DNA from: Janibacter limosus
Lineage (GTDB): Bacteria; Actinomycetota; Actinomycetes; Actinomycetales; Dermatophilaceae
NCBI RefSeq assembly: GCF_004295485.1
Contig: NZ_CP036164.1
Span: forward strand, 2,728,001-2,792,000
Direction: 5' to 3'
Length of the DNA: 64,000 nucleotides
Shown: one piece after another, positions 9,715 to 17,891 of the stretch
Layout: every line of letters begins with the position of its first letter
Numbering within the stretch: the first letter of the stretch is position 1
Position numbers and translations under genes: made by a program
Notes under the pieces: model-generated
The model's database searches: none
The model's input: the letters and a program-made list of their open reading frames with translations, nothing else
Told to the model about the DNA's origin: nothing

Positions 9715-10344
9715 TCATTTCTCCTGGTCCGGGGCCCCGGTGCCGGGGCGTGGTGGAAGGGGGGCAACGCGGGCGTGGTAGCCCTCGGGTGGGATGTGCA
9801 GGGTCTCGACGACGCGCGCCACGTGCAGGTACCAGCTGAGCGTCAGGACGACCTCGACGAGGGCCTCGGGGTCCAGGTGCTCGGCCGCGGCCTGCCAGGT
9901 CGCCTCTGCCACCTGCCCCTGACCGGCGAGATCGTCGGTCAGGGCAAGCACCGCTTGCGTCGCGGGCGGGTAGTCCGCCCGGTGCGCGGACCACTCGGTG
10001 ATGTGGGCCACCTGCTGCTCGCTGGCCCCCTCGACGATGGCGAGGTGGACATGGCTGCACCACACGTACTCGCTCTGGGCGAGGTAGGCGCAGCGCAGGA
10101 TCGCGAGCTCGCGCAGCGCCCTGTCGCTGTGCGCCTGTGCCCGGAGCGCCCAGGCCGCGTCGATCCACCCCTGCAGCTGGGCGGGCGCGTTGCCGAGCGC
10201 CTGGTAGAGGGTCGGGACCCGACCCGCGGTCGCCGTGACCTTGTCGTAGATGGTCCGCAGCAGCGCGTCCCCGTCGGCGTCGGCCCGCAGGGGGACGCGC
10301 GGCGAGGGGGCGGTGGGGTCCTTCGGGGGCACGGACCGGCTCAT
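9715..10344 (-). CDS. Carboxymuconolactone decarboxylase/AhpD-like protein
   Basis: Helical protein of 209 aa in the CMD/AhpD superfamily. The core block reads RELAILRCAYLAQSEYVWCSH followed by VHLAIVEGAS. Only one cysteine sits in the position where AhpD peroxidases have CxxC, so thiol-peroxidase activity is doubtful. A proton-transfer or lactone-decarboxylase role is possible. Its start overlaps the CoA-transferase stop (ATGA), and its stop overlaps an alternative start of the MDR gene. Confidence 0.78.
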   Translation of the reverse strand: MSRSVPPKDPTAPSPRVPLRADADGDALLRTIYDKVTATAGRVPTLYQALGNAPAQLQGWIDAAWALRAQAHSDRALRELAILRCAYLAQSEYVWCSHVHLAIVEGASEQQVAHITEWSAHRADYPPATQAVLALTDDLAGQGQVAEATWQAAAEHLDPEALVEVVLTLSWYLHVARVVETLHIPPEGYHARVAPLPPRPGTGAPDQEK

Positions 10345-11558
10345 GTGATCACCCCTCGCTCCTTGAGGCCGACGAGGTCGTCCCAGTCGTAGCCGTGGTC
10401 GAGCAGGATCTCCTCGGTGTGCTGACCGTGCTCCGGCGCGCCGGTCGGCTGGGCGGGCTGCTCGTCGAACTGCACCGGGTTGGCCACGAGGGCCAAGGAC
10501 CTGCCGCTCGTCGTCTCGACGACCGGCAGGTAGCCGTTGGCGGCGACCATCGGGTCGTCATGGACCTCGAGAGGGGTCTGGAGCGGCGACCAGACCCCTT
10601 CGATGGCAGCGAGCGCATCGCGCCACTCGTCGAGCGTCCGGCCGAGGAAGACCGCCTTGAGCGCCTGCGTGCAGTCCGCCGAGTTGCGCTCTCTCGCAGC
10701 GTGATCGATGAACCGCGGGTCGTCGGCGAGCTCGGGGCACCCCATCGCGTCGACGAGCTCGGCCCAGTAGCGGTCCGACTGAAGCATGGTGAGGTTGAGG
10801 TGGCGACCGTCCCGGGTGGGGTACATACCGACCGTCGGGTTGATCATCGCCTCGGGGTCGTAGCGGTGCACCCCTTCCTCGGGGAAGAGCGGCGCCGACG
10901 CGATGTCGACCGACAGGTTCCACATCGCGAGGTTGAGCAACGAGACGTCGACGACGCTGGGCTCCCCCGTGCGTTCGCGGTGGAAGAGCGCCGCGGCCAG
11001 GCCACCGGCGATCGTCAGGCCGCCCATCACGTCGCCGAAGGCCGAGCGCATCCGCACGGGGTAGGACGCGTCGGGCGGGGTGACGGCGTAACCGATGCCG
11101 CCGCGCGCCCAGTAGGACGAGCTGTCGAAGCCGCCCTTGTGCGCCTCCGGGCCGCGCTGCCCGGCGCCGCTGCCCCGGGCGTAGATCACCGTGGGGTTGT
11201 GCGCCCGGATGTCGTCGACGTCGATGCCCAGGCGGGCCCGGGCATCCGGCAGGAAGTTCGTCAGGAAGACGTCGGCGTCCTCGCAGAGCCGGTAGAGGAT
11301 CGAGCGCCCCTCGTCCGTGCCGAGGTCGAGACCGATGGAGCGCTTGCCCCGGTTGGGCACCTCCATCATGTAGTTCGCCCCGCCGGCCTGCTGTGGGAGG
11401 AACCTGGAGTTGACCAACCCTCGCTGCGCATCGCCGGTGACCGGGTGCTCGACCTTGATGACATCGGCGCCCCACTCCGCCAGGGCCGCTCCTGCCGAGG
11501 GGACGAAGGTCCACATCGCCACCTCGATGACCCGGACCCCGTCGAGAACGTTGCCCAT
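10341..11558 (-). CDS. CaiB/BaiF family III CoA-transferase (copy A)
   Basis: Transfers CoA between acyl-CoA and a free acid. The N-terminal Rossmann block has GVRVIEVAMWTFVPSAG and EWGADVIKVEHP. The catalytic aspartate is expected at D176 in RSAFGDVMGGLTIAGG, the position of the family III aspartyl-CoA intermediate. Length is 405 aa. It is clearly paralogous to the CoA-transferase at 40819-42039, with D176 at the same residue number. GAGGAGG lies just upstream of ATG 11558. It leads a three-gene operon divergent from the DUF35/thiolase-like operon. Confidence 0.92.
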   Translation of the reverse strand: MGNVLDGVRVIEVAMWTFVPSAGAALAEWGADVIKVEHPVTGDAQRGLVNSRFLPQQAGGANYMMEVPNRGKRSIGLDLGTDEGRSILYRLCEDADVFLTNFLPDARARLGIDVDDIRAHNPTVIYARGSGAGQRGPEAHKGGFDSSSYWARGGIGYAVTPPDASYPVRMRSAFGDVMGGLTIAGGLAAALFHRERTGEPSVVDVSLLNLAMWNLSVDIASAPLFPEEGVHRYDPEAMINPTVGMYPTRDGRHLNLTMLQSDRYWAELVDAMGCPELADDPRFIDHAARERNSADCTQALKAVFLGRTLDEWRDALAAIEGVWSPLQTPLEVHDDPMVAANGYLPVVETTSGRSLALVANPVQFDEQPAQPTGAPEHGQHTEEILLDHGYDWDDLVGLKERGVIT

Positions 11559-11634
11559 CTGCCTCCTCGCCTGCCCGGGTGAGCCTGCTCACCCCTGGGG
11601 CCGCGCGACGCGACCATGTCGACACTGTGCCAGA

Positions 11635-11663
11635 TAAAACACTATTCGTCACTAGTGTATCTT
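11635..11663. promoter_or_regulatory. Divergent promoter/operator with ACACTA inverted repeat
   Basis: AT-rich island between divergent operons. ACACTA (11639-11644) is repeated inverted as TAGTGT (11653-11658), and the right arm forms the 8-bp palindrome CACTAGTG (11650-11657). A -10-like TATCTT (11658-11663) lies 6 bp before the ATG at 11670, which would give a leaderless or near-leaderless transcript. The -35 element is not convincing. ACACTA recurs at other operon heads of this window. Confidence 0.5.
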
Positions 11664-11669
11664 CGGAGC

Positions 11670-12107
11670 ATGACGGTGCCAGCGCTCGAACCTCCCCTTC
11701 CGCGGCTCACGCCCGAGACCGAGTTCTTCTGGACCTCCGGCGCGGACGGCCGGCTGCGCATCCAGCGGTGCGCAGAGACCGGGCGCTGGTTCCACCCACC
11801 ACGGCCCGACTGCCCTCCCTACGGCACCTGCACCCCGGTCCCCACGCCGGTGTCGGGACTCGGCACGGTCTACAGCCACACGATCAACCGCCAGCCCTTC
11901 CTCCCCGCGATCACGCCGCCCTATGTCATCGCGATCGTCGAGCTCGACGAGCAGGAGGGGTTGCAGCTGATGACCCGAATCGTCGGCTGCGACCCCGAGT
12001 CGGTGCACATCGGCCAGCGGGTGCAGGTGACCTTCGAGCAGCACGGCGAGATCCACCTCCCCTTCTTCGAGCCCCTCACCACGACCGACGAGAAGGCACC
12101 AGCATGA
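11670..12107 (+). CDS. DUF35 OB-fold protein (ChsH2-like)
   Basis: Protein of 145 aa with the Zn-ribbon/OB-fold DUF35 layout: a cysteine-bearing N-terminal region (RIQRCAETGRWF, then CPPYGTC) and an OB domain starting near GLGTVYSHTINRQPF. The first metal knuckle has lost one cysteine (C-A-E-T instead of CxxC), so zinc binding may be incomplete. DUF35 proteins partner thiolase-like enzymes, as ChsH2 partners Ltp2 in a retro-aldol step of steroid side-chain breakdown. The partner gene starts inside its stop codon (ATGA). Confidence 0.85.
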   Translation: MTVPALEPPLPRLTPETEFFWTSGADGRLRIQRCAETGRWFHPPRPDCPPYGTCTPVPTPVSGLGTVYSHTINRQPFLPAITPPYVIAIVELDEQEGLQLMTRIVGCDPESVHIGQRVQVTFEQHGEIHLPFFEPLTTTDEKAPA

Positions 12108-13285
12108 GCCGCGACCACTTCGAGCACGACGCCGCCATCACCGGGATCGGCCGCTCCGACACCGGCCGACGGCTCGGGCGCTCCGGCCTCGACCTCACCG
12201 TCCAGGCCGCTCGAGCCGCAGTCGCCGACGCCGGGCTCACCATGGCCGACATCGACGGAGTCGTCGCGTGGCCCGGCGAGTACCCGGCCGCGCCCGGCTT
12301 CAACGGGCCCAGCCCCTGGCGGGTGAAGGGGGCGCTCGACCTCGACCTGAAGTGGCACCTCGCGTGCCAGGAGGGCCCGGCCCAGCTGACACCGATCATG
12401 GCGGCGGCAATGGCCGTGTCCGCCGGTGTCGCACGGCACATCCTCGTCTACCGCACCACGGAGGAGTCGACCGCCCAGGGCGCGGGCGGGCGCGTCCTCA
12501 CCAACGGCGCCGACCAGGGCGGGGTCACCGGCTCGTTGCAGTGGCAGCGCCCCTTCGGGGCGGTCTCGGCAGCCAACTGGCTCGCCATGAACTACCAACG
12601 CTACGTCCACGAGACGGGGGCCCGCCGCGACCAGGTGGGCTGGCTGTCCGTGAGCCAGCGCCGCTATGCCGCCGACAACCCCGACGCCGTCTTCACCGAG
12701 CCGATCACCATCGACGACTACCTCGCGGCGCGGATGATCAGCGAACCCTTCTGCTTGCTCGACTGCGATGTCCCGACCGACGGCAGCATCGCGGCGGTCG
12801 TCTCTGCCGCCGAGACCGCCGGCGACGCCCCCAAGGTCGTCCGGATCGAGGCCATCGGTTCGGCCATGCGCAACGACCCGGGCTGGGACCAGTGGCGGCA
12901 CCCGCACGACATGGCCGCTGCCGACGCCGCCAGGCACCTGTGGAGCCGGACCGACCTGCGCCCCGCCGACGTCGACACGGCGCAGCTCTACGACGGCTTC
13001 ACCTTCCTGACGATCATGTGGCTCGAGTCGCTGGGTTTCTGCGGCTACGGCGAGGCTCCCGCCTTCGTCGAAGGGGGCGACAACATCTCGCTGACGGGCA
13101 CGCTCCCGCTCAACACCAGCGGCGGTCAGCTGTCCGCCGGTCGTCTCCACGGGTGGGGCCACTTCTACGAGGCCTGCCTCCAGCTGCGCGGCGAGGCCGG
13201 CGCGCGGCAGGTCCAGGGCGCCGAGGTCGCGCTGGCGGCGGCGGGCGGAGGCCCGCACGGCGGCGCGCTCCTGCTCACCCGATAA
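12104..13285 (+). CDS. Thiolase-like lipid-transfer/aldolase protein (Ltp2-like)
   Basis: Thiolase-superfamily protein of 393 aa in the SCP2-thiolase/Ltp branch: N-terminal AITGIGRSDTGRR, VQAARAAVADAGLTMADIDG, and a C-terminal AQLYDGFTFLTIMWLESLGF block followed by LPLNTSGGQLSAGRLHGWG. The usual nucleophilic-cysteine context of biosynthetic/degradative thiolases is not evident, and the Tyr-Asp block resembles Ltp2-type aldolases. Coupled to the DUF35 gene, it most likely cleaves a beta-hydroxyacyl-CoA by retro-aldol chemistry (inference). Confidence 0.8.
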   Translation: MSRDHFEHDAAITGIGRSDTGRRLGRSGLDLTVQAARAAVADAGLTMADIDGVVAWPGEYPAAPGFNGPSPWRVKGALDLDLKWHLACQEGPAQLTPIMAAAMAVSAGVARHILVYRTTEESTAQGAGGRVLTNGADQGGVTGSLQWQRPFGAVSAANWLAMNYQRYVHETGARRDQVGWLSVSQRRYAADNPDAVFTEPITIDDYLAARMISEPFCLLDCDVPTDGSIAAVVSAAETAGDAPKVVRIEAIGSAMRNDPGWDQWRHPHDMAAADAARHLWSRTDLRPADVDTAQLYDGFTFLTIMWLESLGFCGYGEAPAFVEGGDNISLTGTLPLNTSGGQLSAGRLHGWGHFYEACLQLRGEAGARQVQGAEVALAAAGGGPHGGALLLTR

Positions 13286-13333
13286 CGCGCACTCCCCTCC
13301 CTTCCACCTCCGCCCACACCCCGAGGAGACCCG

Positions 13334-13756
13334 ATGGCACTCGACGGACTCGAGCTGCACCACCACGCGATTCGTATCGTGCCCGGCAGGGAGGAGGCGA
13401 CCCGCAACTTCTTCGGTGACGTCCTCGGGCTCCACCCCGACCCCGGCGCACGCGAGGTGCCCGGCATCCCCCTCCTCTGGATGGACGTCGGTCAGTCGCA
13501 GGTCCACCTCTTCGCACTCGAAGGGGTGTCGGAGCACGCCCGCACCCCCGATCGCGACCCCTTCACGCCTCACGTCGCCTTCGGCGTACCGGACATCACC
13601 GCGGCGCGCGCCGAGCTCGACCGCCTCGAGGCCGTGTACTGGCGGATCGGGCGCGACGAGCAGCTGCAGATCTTCCTCCACGACCCGAGCGGCAACATGA
13701 TCGAGCTGCACCAGGCCGGGACCTGCCGGTGCAAGGCGGACGAGCGCGGCGCCTGA
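13334..13756 (+). CDS. VOC family protein (glyoxalase fold)
   Basis: Single-domain VOC protein of 140 aa with two beta-alpha-beta-beta-beta modules: LELHHHAIRIVPGREEATRN and later HVAFGVPDITAARAELDRL. It ends with the metal-site glutamate block DPSGNMIELHQAG. Potential ligands H (HHHAI), H (PHVAF) and E (MIELH) are present, so a metal-dependent isomerase, lyase or dioxygenase role is possible. GAGGAG precedes ATG 13334. It sits between the thiolase-like and amidohydrolase genes. Confidence 0.85.
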   Translation: MALDGLELHHHAIRIVPGREEATRNFFGDVLGLHPDPGAREVPGIPLLWMDVGQSQVHLFALEGVSEHARTPDRDPFTPHVAFGVPDITAARAELDRLEAVYWRIGRDEQLQIFLHDPSGNMIELHQAGTCRCKADERGA

Positions 13757-13760
13757 CCGC

Positions 13761-14762
13761 ATGGACCACGTGGACCGCTCGATCATCGACGTGCACGCGC
13801 ACGTCTCCCTGCCGGACTACTCATCGCTGCTGCGCGCGGCCGGTCTCGACCTGCCCGGCTACGGGCAGGCGGGGCCCCCGGCGTCGACCCCGAGCGAGCC
13901 CCCGTGTCCCGCCCCCTCCGGCGCAGACCCCAGCAGCATCGAGCGCCGTCTCGAGCACATGGACCGGGCCGGTGTCGCGCGCCAGGTCCTCTCGCCGACC
14001 GTCGGTCCGTACGCAGCCGACCAGGACTCGGCCCGGCGTGCTGCCCGGCTGGTCAACACCACCCACGCCGCGCTGGTCGCCGCGCACCCGGATCGATTCT
14101 CCTTCTTCGCCGCCCTGCCGCTCCCCCACGTCGATGCCGCGCTCGACGAGGTCGAGCACGCGCTCGACACCCTCGGCGCGGTCGGCGTGATCATCCACTG
14201 CTCGGTGGGTGGACGCTCGGTCGCCGACCCGGCCTTCGAGCCGGTCCTCGCCGAGCTCGACCGGCGGGTCGGCGTGCTCTTCCTCCACCCCAGCGTCAAC
14301 GGGCTCCGCTCGCCCTTGGTCACGGACTGGGGGCTGGCGCCCACCGCGGGGACGGTCTTCGAGGACACCGTCGCAGCGCTGCACCTCATGACGGCGCGCG
14401 TGCCCGAGCGCTTCCCCGGCATCGACATCATCGTCCCCCACCTCGGTGGGGCGCTGCCGATGCTGCTCGACCGGCTCGACAACCAGCTGCCGATGAGTGT
14501 GTCCGGGCTGACCGAGCGGCCCAGCGAGACGGCGCGCCGCTTCTGGTACGACACGGTGTCCCACGGTTCGTCTACGGCCTTGGGCGCCGCCGCCGAGGCC
14601 TTCGGGGCTGATCGGCTGCTGGCCGGCAGCGACTACCCCGTGATGCTCCACTTCACCACCTACGCGCAGACCATGGCGTACCACGCCGACAGCGGCCTCG
14701 CCCCTGACGCGCTCACCCGCATCCTGCGGACCAACGCCCGACAACTCTTCGGAGGACTGTGA
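13761..14762 (+). CDS. Amidohydrolase family protein (ACMSD-like)
   Basis: Metal-dependent TIM-barrel hydrolase/decarboxylase of 333 aa. H12 and H14 lie in IIDVHAHV. Later metal/active-site blocks are VIIHCSVGG, IIVPHLGGALPML and RLLAGSDYPVMLHF (catalytic Asp). This pattern is that of the ACMSD/gamma-resorcylate decarboxylase branch, which decarboxylates aromatic or ring-fission acids. Its stop overlaps the next start (TGATG). Confidence 0.85.
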   Translation: MDHVDRSIIDVHAHVSLPDYSSLLRAAGLDLPGYGQAGPPASTPSEPPCPAPSGADPSSIERRLEHMDRAGVARQVLSPTVGPYAADQDSARRAARLVNTTHAALVAAHPDRFSFFAALPLPHVDAALDEVEHALDTLGAVGVIIHCSVGGRSVADPAFEPVLAELDRRVGVLFLHPSVNGLRSPLVTDWGLAPTAGTVFEDTVAALHLMTARVPERFPGIDIIVPHLGGALPMLLDRLDNQLPMSVSGLTERPSETARRFWYDTVSHGSSTALGAAAEAFGADRLLAGSDYPVMLHFTTYAQTMAYHADSGLAPDALTRILRTNARQLFGGL

Positions 14763-15265
14763 TGGATCTCGACCTCGGCCTGCTCGTCGTGCGACTCGCG
14801 CTCGGCCCGATGCTCATCGTCCACGGCTGGAACAAGGTCTTCGGCGGCGGGGGGCTGGACGGGACGACGGGCTGGTTCCGCGCCCTCGGCCTCCGCTTCC
14901 CCGCGGTCCAGGCGCGAGTCGCTGCGGCCACGGAGATGGGCGCCGGTGTGCTCATGACGCTCGGTCTCCTCACCGGGCTCTCGTCGACCGCGTTCGTGGG
15001 CCTGATGGCCGTCGCCGCGCTCACCGACCACCGCGGCAAGGGGTACTTCGTCTTCAAGGGCGGGTGGGAGTACACGCTGCTGGTCGCCATGGTGGCGATC
15101 GGCCTCGCCGCCACGGGCCCGGGCGCCTGGTCGCTCGATGACGCCCTGGGTCTGGACGTCGCCGGCCCGGTCTGGGCTGTCGTCTCGCTCGTCGGCGGGA
15201 TCGCCGCGGCCGGCCTGCTCATGGCGGTGTGCTACCGACCCGCGGTCAAGGACGCCGCGATCTGA
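14762..15265 (+). CDS. DoxX family membrane protein
   Basis: Small integral membrane protein of 167 aa with four predicted spans. It begins LGLLVVRLALGPMLIVHGWN, the DoxX signature start, with ALTDHRGKGYFVFKGGWEY in the middle. DoxX proteins are associated with respiratory-chain or redox stress roles, but the biochemical function is unclear. GGAGG at 14751 precedes the ATG at 14762. Last gene of the DUF35-thiolase-VOC-amidohydrolase operon. Confidence 0.85.
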   Translation: MDLDLGLLVVRLALGPMLIVHGWNKVFGGGGLDGTTGWFRALGLRFPAVQARVAAATEMGAGVLMTLGLLTGLSSTAFVGLMAVAALTDHRGKGYFVFKGGWEYTLLVAMVAIGLAATGPGAWSLDDALGLDVAGPVWAVVSLVGGIAAAGLLMAVCYRPAVKDAAI

Positions 15266-15296
15266 CGTTTCGGTCCCTGCGCACCGGGACGCGTCG

Positions 15297-16064
15297 CTAC
15301 ATCAGGCCCAGCGGGTAGCCCCCCGACACCTTGATGGTCTCCCCGGTGATGAACGATGCGGCCGGGCTGCACAGGTAGCGGACCGCGGCGACGACGTCAT
15401 CCTGCTCCCCCAGGCGGTGCACGAGCTGCAGGTTCGAGACGAAGTCCTCGACCATCGCCGTGGGCAGCTCAGCGAGCGCGCTCTCGGTTCCCATGAGGCC
15501 GGGCGCCACCGCGTTCACCCGGATCTTGTCGGCTGCCAGATCATTCGCCAACGCCACCGTCACCCCGCGCACCGCCAGCTTGGACACCCCGTAGGGGGTC
15601 TTCGACAGGTAGCCCGCGATCGACGAGATGTTGACGACACAGCCCCCGCCGGCGGCCCGCATCGCCTCGCGAGCCGCCAAGGTCGTGACCACGAGGCCGA
15701 CGACATTGACGTCGAGGAGCCGCCTCAGCTCGTCCACGCCCAGCTCGGCGAAGGGTCGGTTGTAGCGCACGAGGTGCAGGCCGGCATTGTTGACCAAGAT
15801 GTCGAGGGACCCGAAGGTGTCCACCGTCCGGGCCACCGCGGCGGACATGCCGACCTCGTCCGTGACGTCGGCCTCGATCGCGAGAGCTCGGGCACCCTGC
15901 GCGCGCAACCCGGCGGCGGTCTCCTCGGCAGCCGCGCCATCGAGGTCCACCAGGACAACGGCCACGCCGTCGGCGGCGAACGACGCGGCGAAGGCGGCCC
16001 CGAAACCTCTCGCTCCACCGGTGATGAGGGCGACCTGCCCAGTGTGCTCACTGTGCTCGGACAT
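15297..16064 (-). CDS. SDR family oxidoreductase
   Basis: Classical short-chain dehydrogenase of 255 aa. The cofactor motif is TGGARGFG near residue 15, followed by D at the end of strand 2 (VLVDLDG), which favours NAD(H). NNAG and the catalytic S-Y-K set (NISSIAGY ... YGVSKLA) are present. It overlaps the upstream quinone-oxidoreductase-like gene by 17 bp and is the last gene of the long operon that begins at 28174. Substrate unknown. Confidence 0.92.
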   Translation of the reverse strand: MSEHSEHTGQVALITGGARGFGAAFAASFAADGVAVVLVDLDGAAAEETAAGLRAQGARALAIEADVTDEVGMSAAVARTVDTFGSLDILVNNAGLHLVRYNRPFAELGVDELRRLLDVNVVGLVVTTLAAREAMRAAGGGCVVNISSIAGYLSKTPYGVSKLAVRGVTVALANDLAADKIRVNAVAPGLMGTESALAELPTAMVEDFVSNLQLVHRLGEQDDVVAAVRYLCSPAASFITGETIKVSGGYPLGLM

Positions 16065-17034
16065 CGATGACGACCTTTCCTGCGATGGTGCGGTCCTGGA
16101 GCTGGTGGAGTCCGGTCACGACCTGGCGAAGGGGGTGCACCGCGGCGACGCGCGGATGCACCCGCTCCTCGAGCAACAGCTGGAGCACCTCGCGACGATG
16201 CCCCCGGGCGACCTCGGTCAGGTGCTCGAGGATGGTGCGGTTCTCGAACCCGACGACCCACACGCCCTTGAGCAGCACGAGGTTGAGCGGGATCTTCGGG
16301 ATCTCGCCGGAGGCGAACCCGACGACGACATAACGACCGCCCCACCGCATCGCCCGCAGGGACGGCTCGGCCAGGTCGCCCCCCACCGGGTCGATGATGA
16401 CGTCGGCGCCCCCACCGGTGGCGTCCTTCACCGCCTGCTTCACGTCGCTCGTCGAGTAGTCGACGAGCACGTCGGCGCCCGACTGTCGGCAGACCTCCAG
16501 CCGGTCGTGGCCGCGTGCCACGGCCACGGTGCGCGCGCCGAGCGCGCCCGCGATGTCCACTGCCGCGAGCCCGACGCCACCGGCTGCCCCGAGGACCGTG
16601 ACCCACTCCCCCCGCGCCACCCGACCGAAGGTCCGCAGGGCGTGGTAGGCCGTCGTGTAGGTGACGCCGAAAGCCGCGAGGGTCCGCAGGTCCAGGTCGT
16701 GGCCGGTCGGCACCGGCGTGACCCGCCAGGCGTCGATGACGACCTCCTCGGCCAGAGCACCGTGGGTCGCCAGGCCGAAGACCGTGTCACCGGGCGCGAC
16801 CTCGCTCACCCCGTCGGCGACCTCGAGGACCGTCCCCGAGAACTCGCAGCCGGGCACGTAGGGAGGGTCGACCTTGGCCTGGTACCGCCCAGCCATGATC
16901 AGCAGATCCGGGAAGTTCAGTGCCGCGTGGGAGACAGCGACCCGCACCGTGCCCGGACGCAGCGATGGCCGCTCGACCTCCCGGATCACGACGGCCTCGG
17001 GGCCTCCCAGCTGCGTCACGACAGCCGCGCGCAC
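16048..17034 (-). CDS. NADPH:quinone oxidoreductase-like MDR enzyme
   Basis: Medium-chain reductase of 328 aa. N-terminal MRAAVVTQLGGPEAV, the QOR-type block HAALNFPDLLIMAGRYQ, Rossmann GAAGGVGLAAVDIAGALGA, and GYVVVGFASG-like segment (RYVVVGFASGEIP) are all present. No structural or catalytic zinc cysteines are visible. It likely reduces enones, quinones or enoyl-CoA-like substrates with NADPH. GTG start at 17034. Only 2 bp separate it from the preceding FAH-family stop. Confidence 0.9.
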   Translation of the reverse strand: MRAAVVTQLGGPEAVVIREVERPSLRPGTVRVAVSHAALNFPDLLIMAGRYQAKVDPPYVPGCEFSGTVLEVADGVSEVAPGDTVFGLATHGALAEEVVIDAWRVTPVPTGHDLDLRTLAAFGVTYTTAYHALRTFGRVARGEWVTVLGAAGGVGLAAVDIAGALGARTVAVARGHDRLEVCRQSGADVLVDYSTSDVKQAVKDATGGGADVIIDPVGGDLAEPSLRAMRWGGRYVVVGFASGEIPKIPLNLVLLKGVWVVGFENRTILEHLTEVARGHRREVLQLLLEERVHPRVAAVHPLRQVVTGLHQLQDRTIAGKVVIDVRAQ

Positions 17035-17036
17035 GT

Positions 17037-17891
17037 CTAGCCTCGTTCGCCGCGAGCGCCGACGACATTGCGCAGGACGCCGATCGACTCGACCTCGGTC
17101 TCGACGGTCTGGCCCTCGGTGAGGAAGCGGCCGTCCTCGAGCCCCACCCCGCAGGTCGTCCCGGTGAAGACCATGTCACCGGGCGCCAGCGAGATCCGCA
17201 GCCGGAAGAAGTCGAGGATCTCGGGCACCCTCCAGAGCATCTGCGAGGTCGAGTCCTCTTGGCGCACCTCACCGTCCACGCGGCAGGTGATGGTCAGGTC
17301 GAGCTGGTCGGCAGGTGCGAGCTCATCGGCGGTCACGATCCAGGGCCCGAGCGGCGTCGTCGCGTCGTTGGCCTTCATGCTCACGAGATCGGGACCCTTG
17401 TCGCCGTGACGGAAGTCGCGGGCACTGATGTCGTTGCCGACGGTGTAGCCGAGCACCGCGGGCACGGCGTCGGCAGTCATCGGTGTCACCGGGGTGCCCA
17501 TGACGGCGACCAGCTCGACCTCGTAGTCGAGCTCCTGGGTGAGAAGGGGGTAGCGGATCTCGTCGTCCGGTCCGACGATCGCGCTGATCGGCTTGATGAA
17601 GGAGGCGAGATGCGTGGGTCGCTCGGTGCGGCCGAGACGACGCAGGTGCTCCCAGTAGTTGGCGCCGACGCCGAGCACCTTGGTGGCGGCCTCGACGGGC
17701 GCGAGGAGCCGCACGCTCTCCAGCGGCAGCTCCTCGTCCTCGACCGGCAGGTCGGCGAAGCCGGACGAGACGAGGGCCGGCGCCCACTCGGAGATGGCTC
17801 CGCGGATCGGGCGAACGGTCGCCCGCTCCGTGGCGATCTCGACGAGACCCCAGGTGGGTCCGTCGTCGGCCAGATATCGAGCGATCTTCAC
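17037..17891 (-). CDS. FAH-family hydrolase/hydratase (copy A)
   Basis: Fumarylacetoacetate hydrolase-fold protein of 284 aa. Key blocks are VLGVGANYWEHL, the metal-binding glutamates in LDYEVELVAVMG, and GYTVGNDISARDFRHGD followed by TPLGPWIVTADEL. Relatives hydrolyse C-C bonds of acylpyruvates or hydrate and decarboxylate ring-fission acids. A longer open frame reaches 17936, but GTG 17891 is preferred: it overlaps the aldo-keto reductase stop as GTGA and gives the family start KIARYL. Confidence 0.88.
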   Translation of the reverse strand: MKIARYLADDGPTWGLVEIATERATVRPIRGAISEWAPALVSSGFADLPVEDEELPLESVRLLAPVEAATKVLGVGANYWEHLRRLGRTERPTHLASFIKPISAIVGPDDEIRYPLLTQELDYEVELVAVMGTPVTPMTADAVPAVLGYTVGNDISARDFRHGDKGPDLVSMKANDATTPLGPWIVTADELAPADQLDLTITCRVDGEVRQEDSTSQMLWRVPEILDFFRLRISLAPGDMVFTGTTCGVGLEDGRFLTEGQTVETEVESIGVLRNVVGARGERG

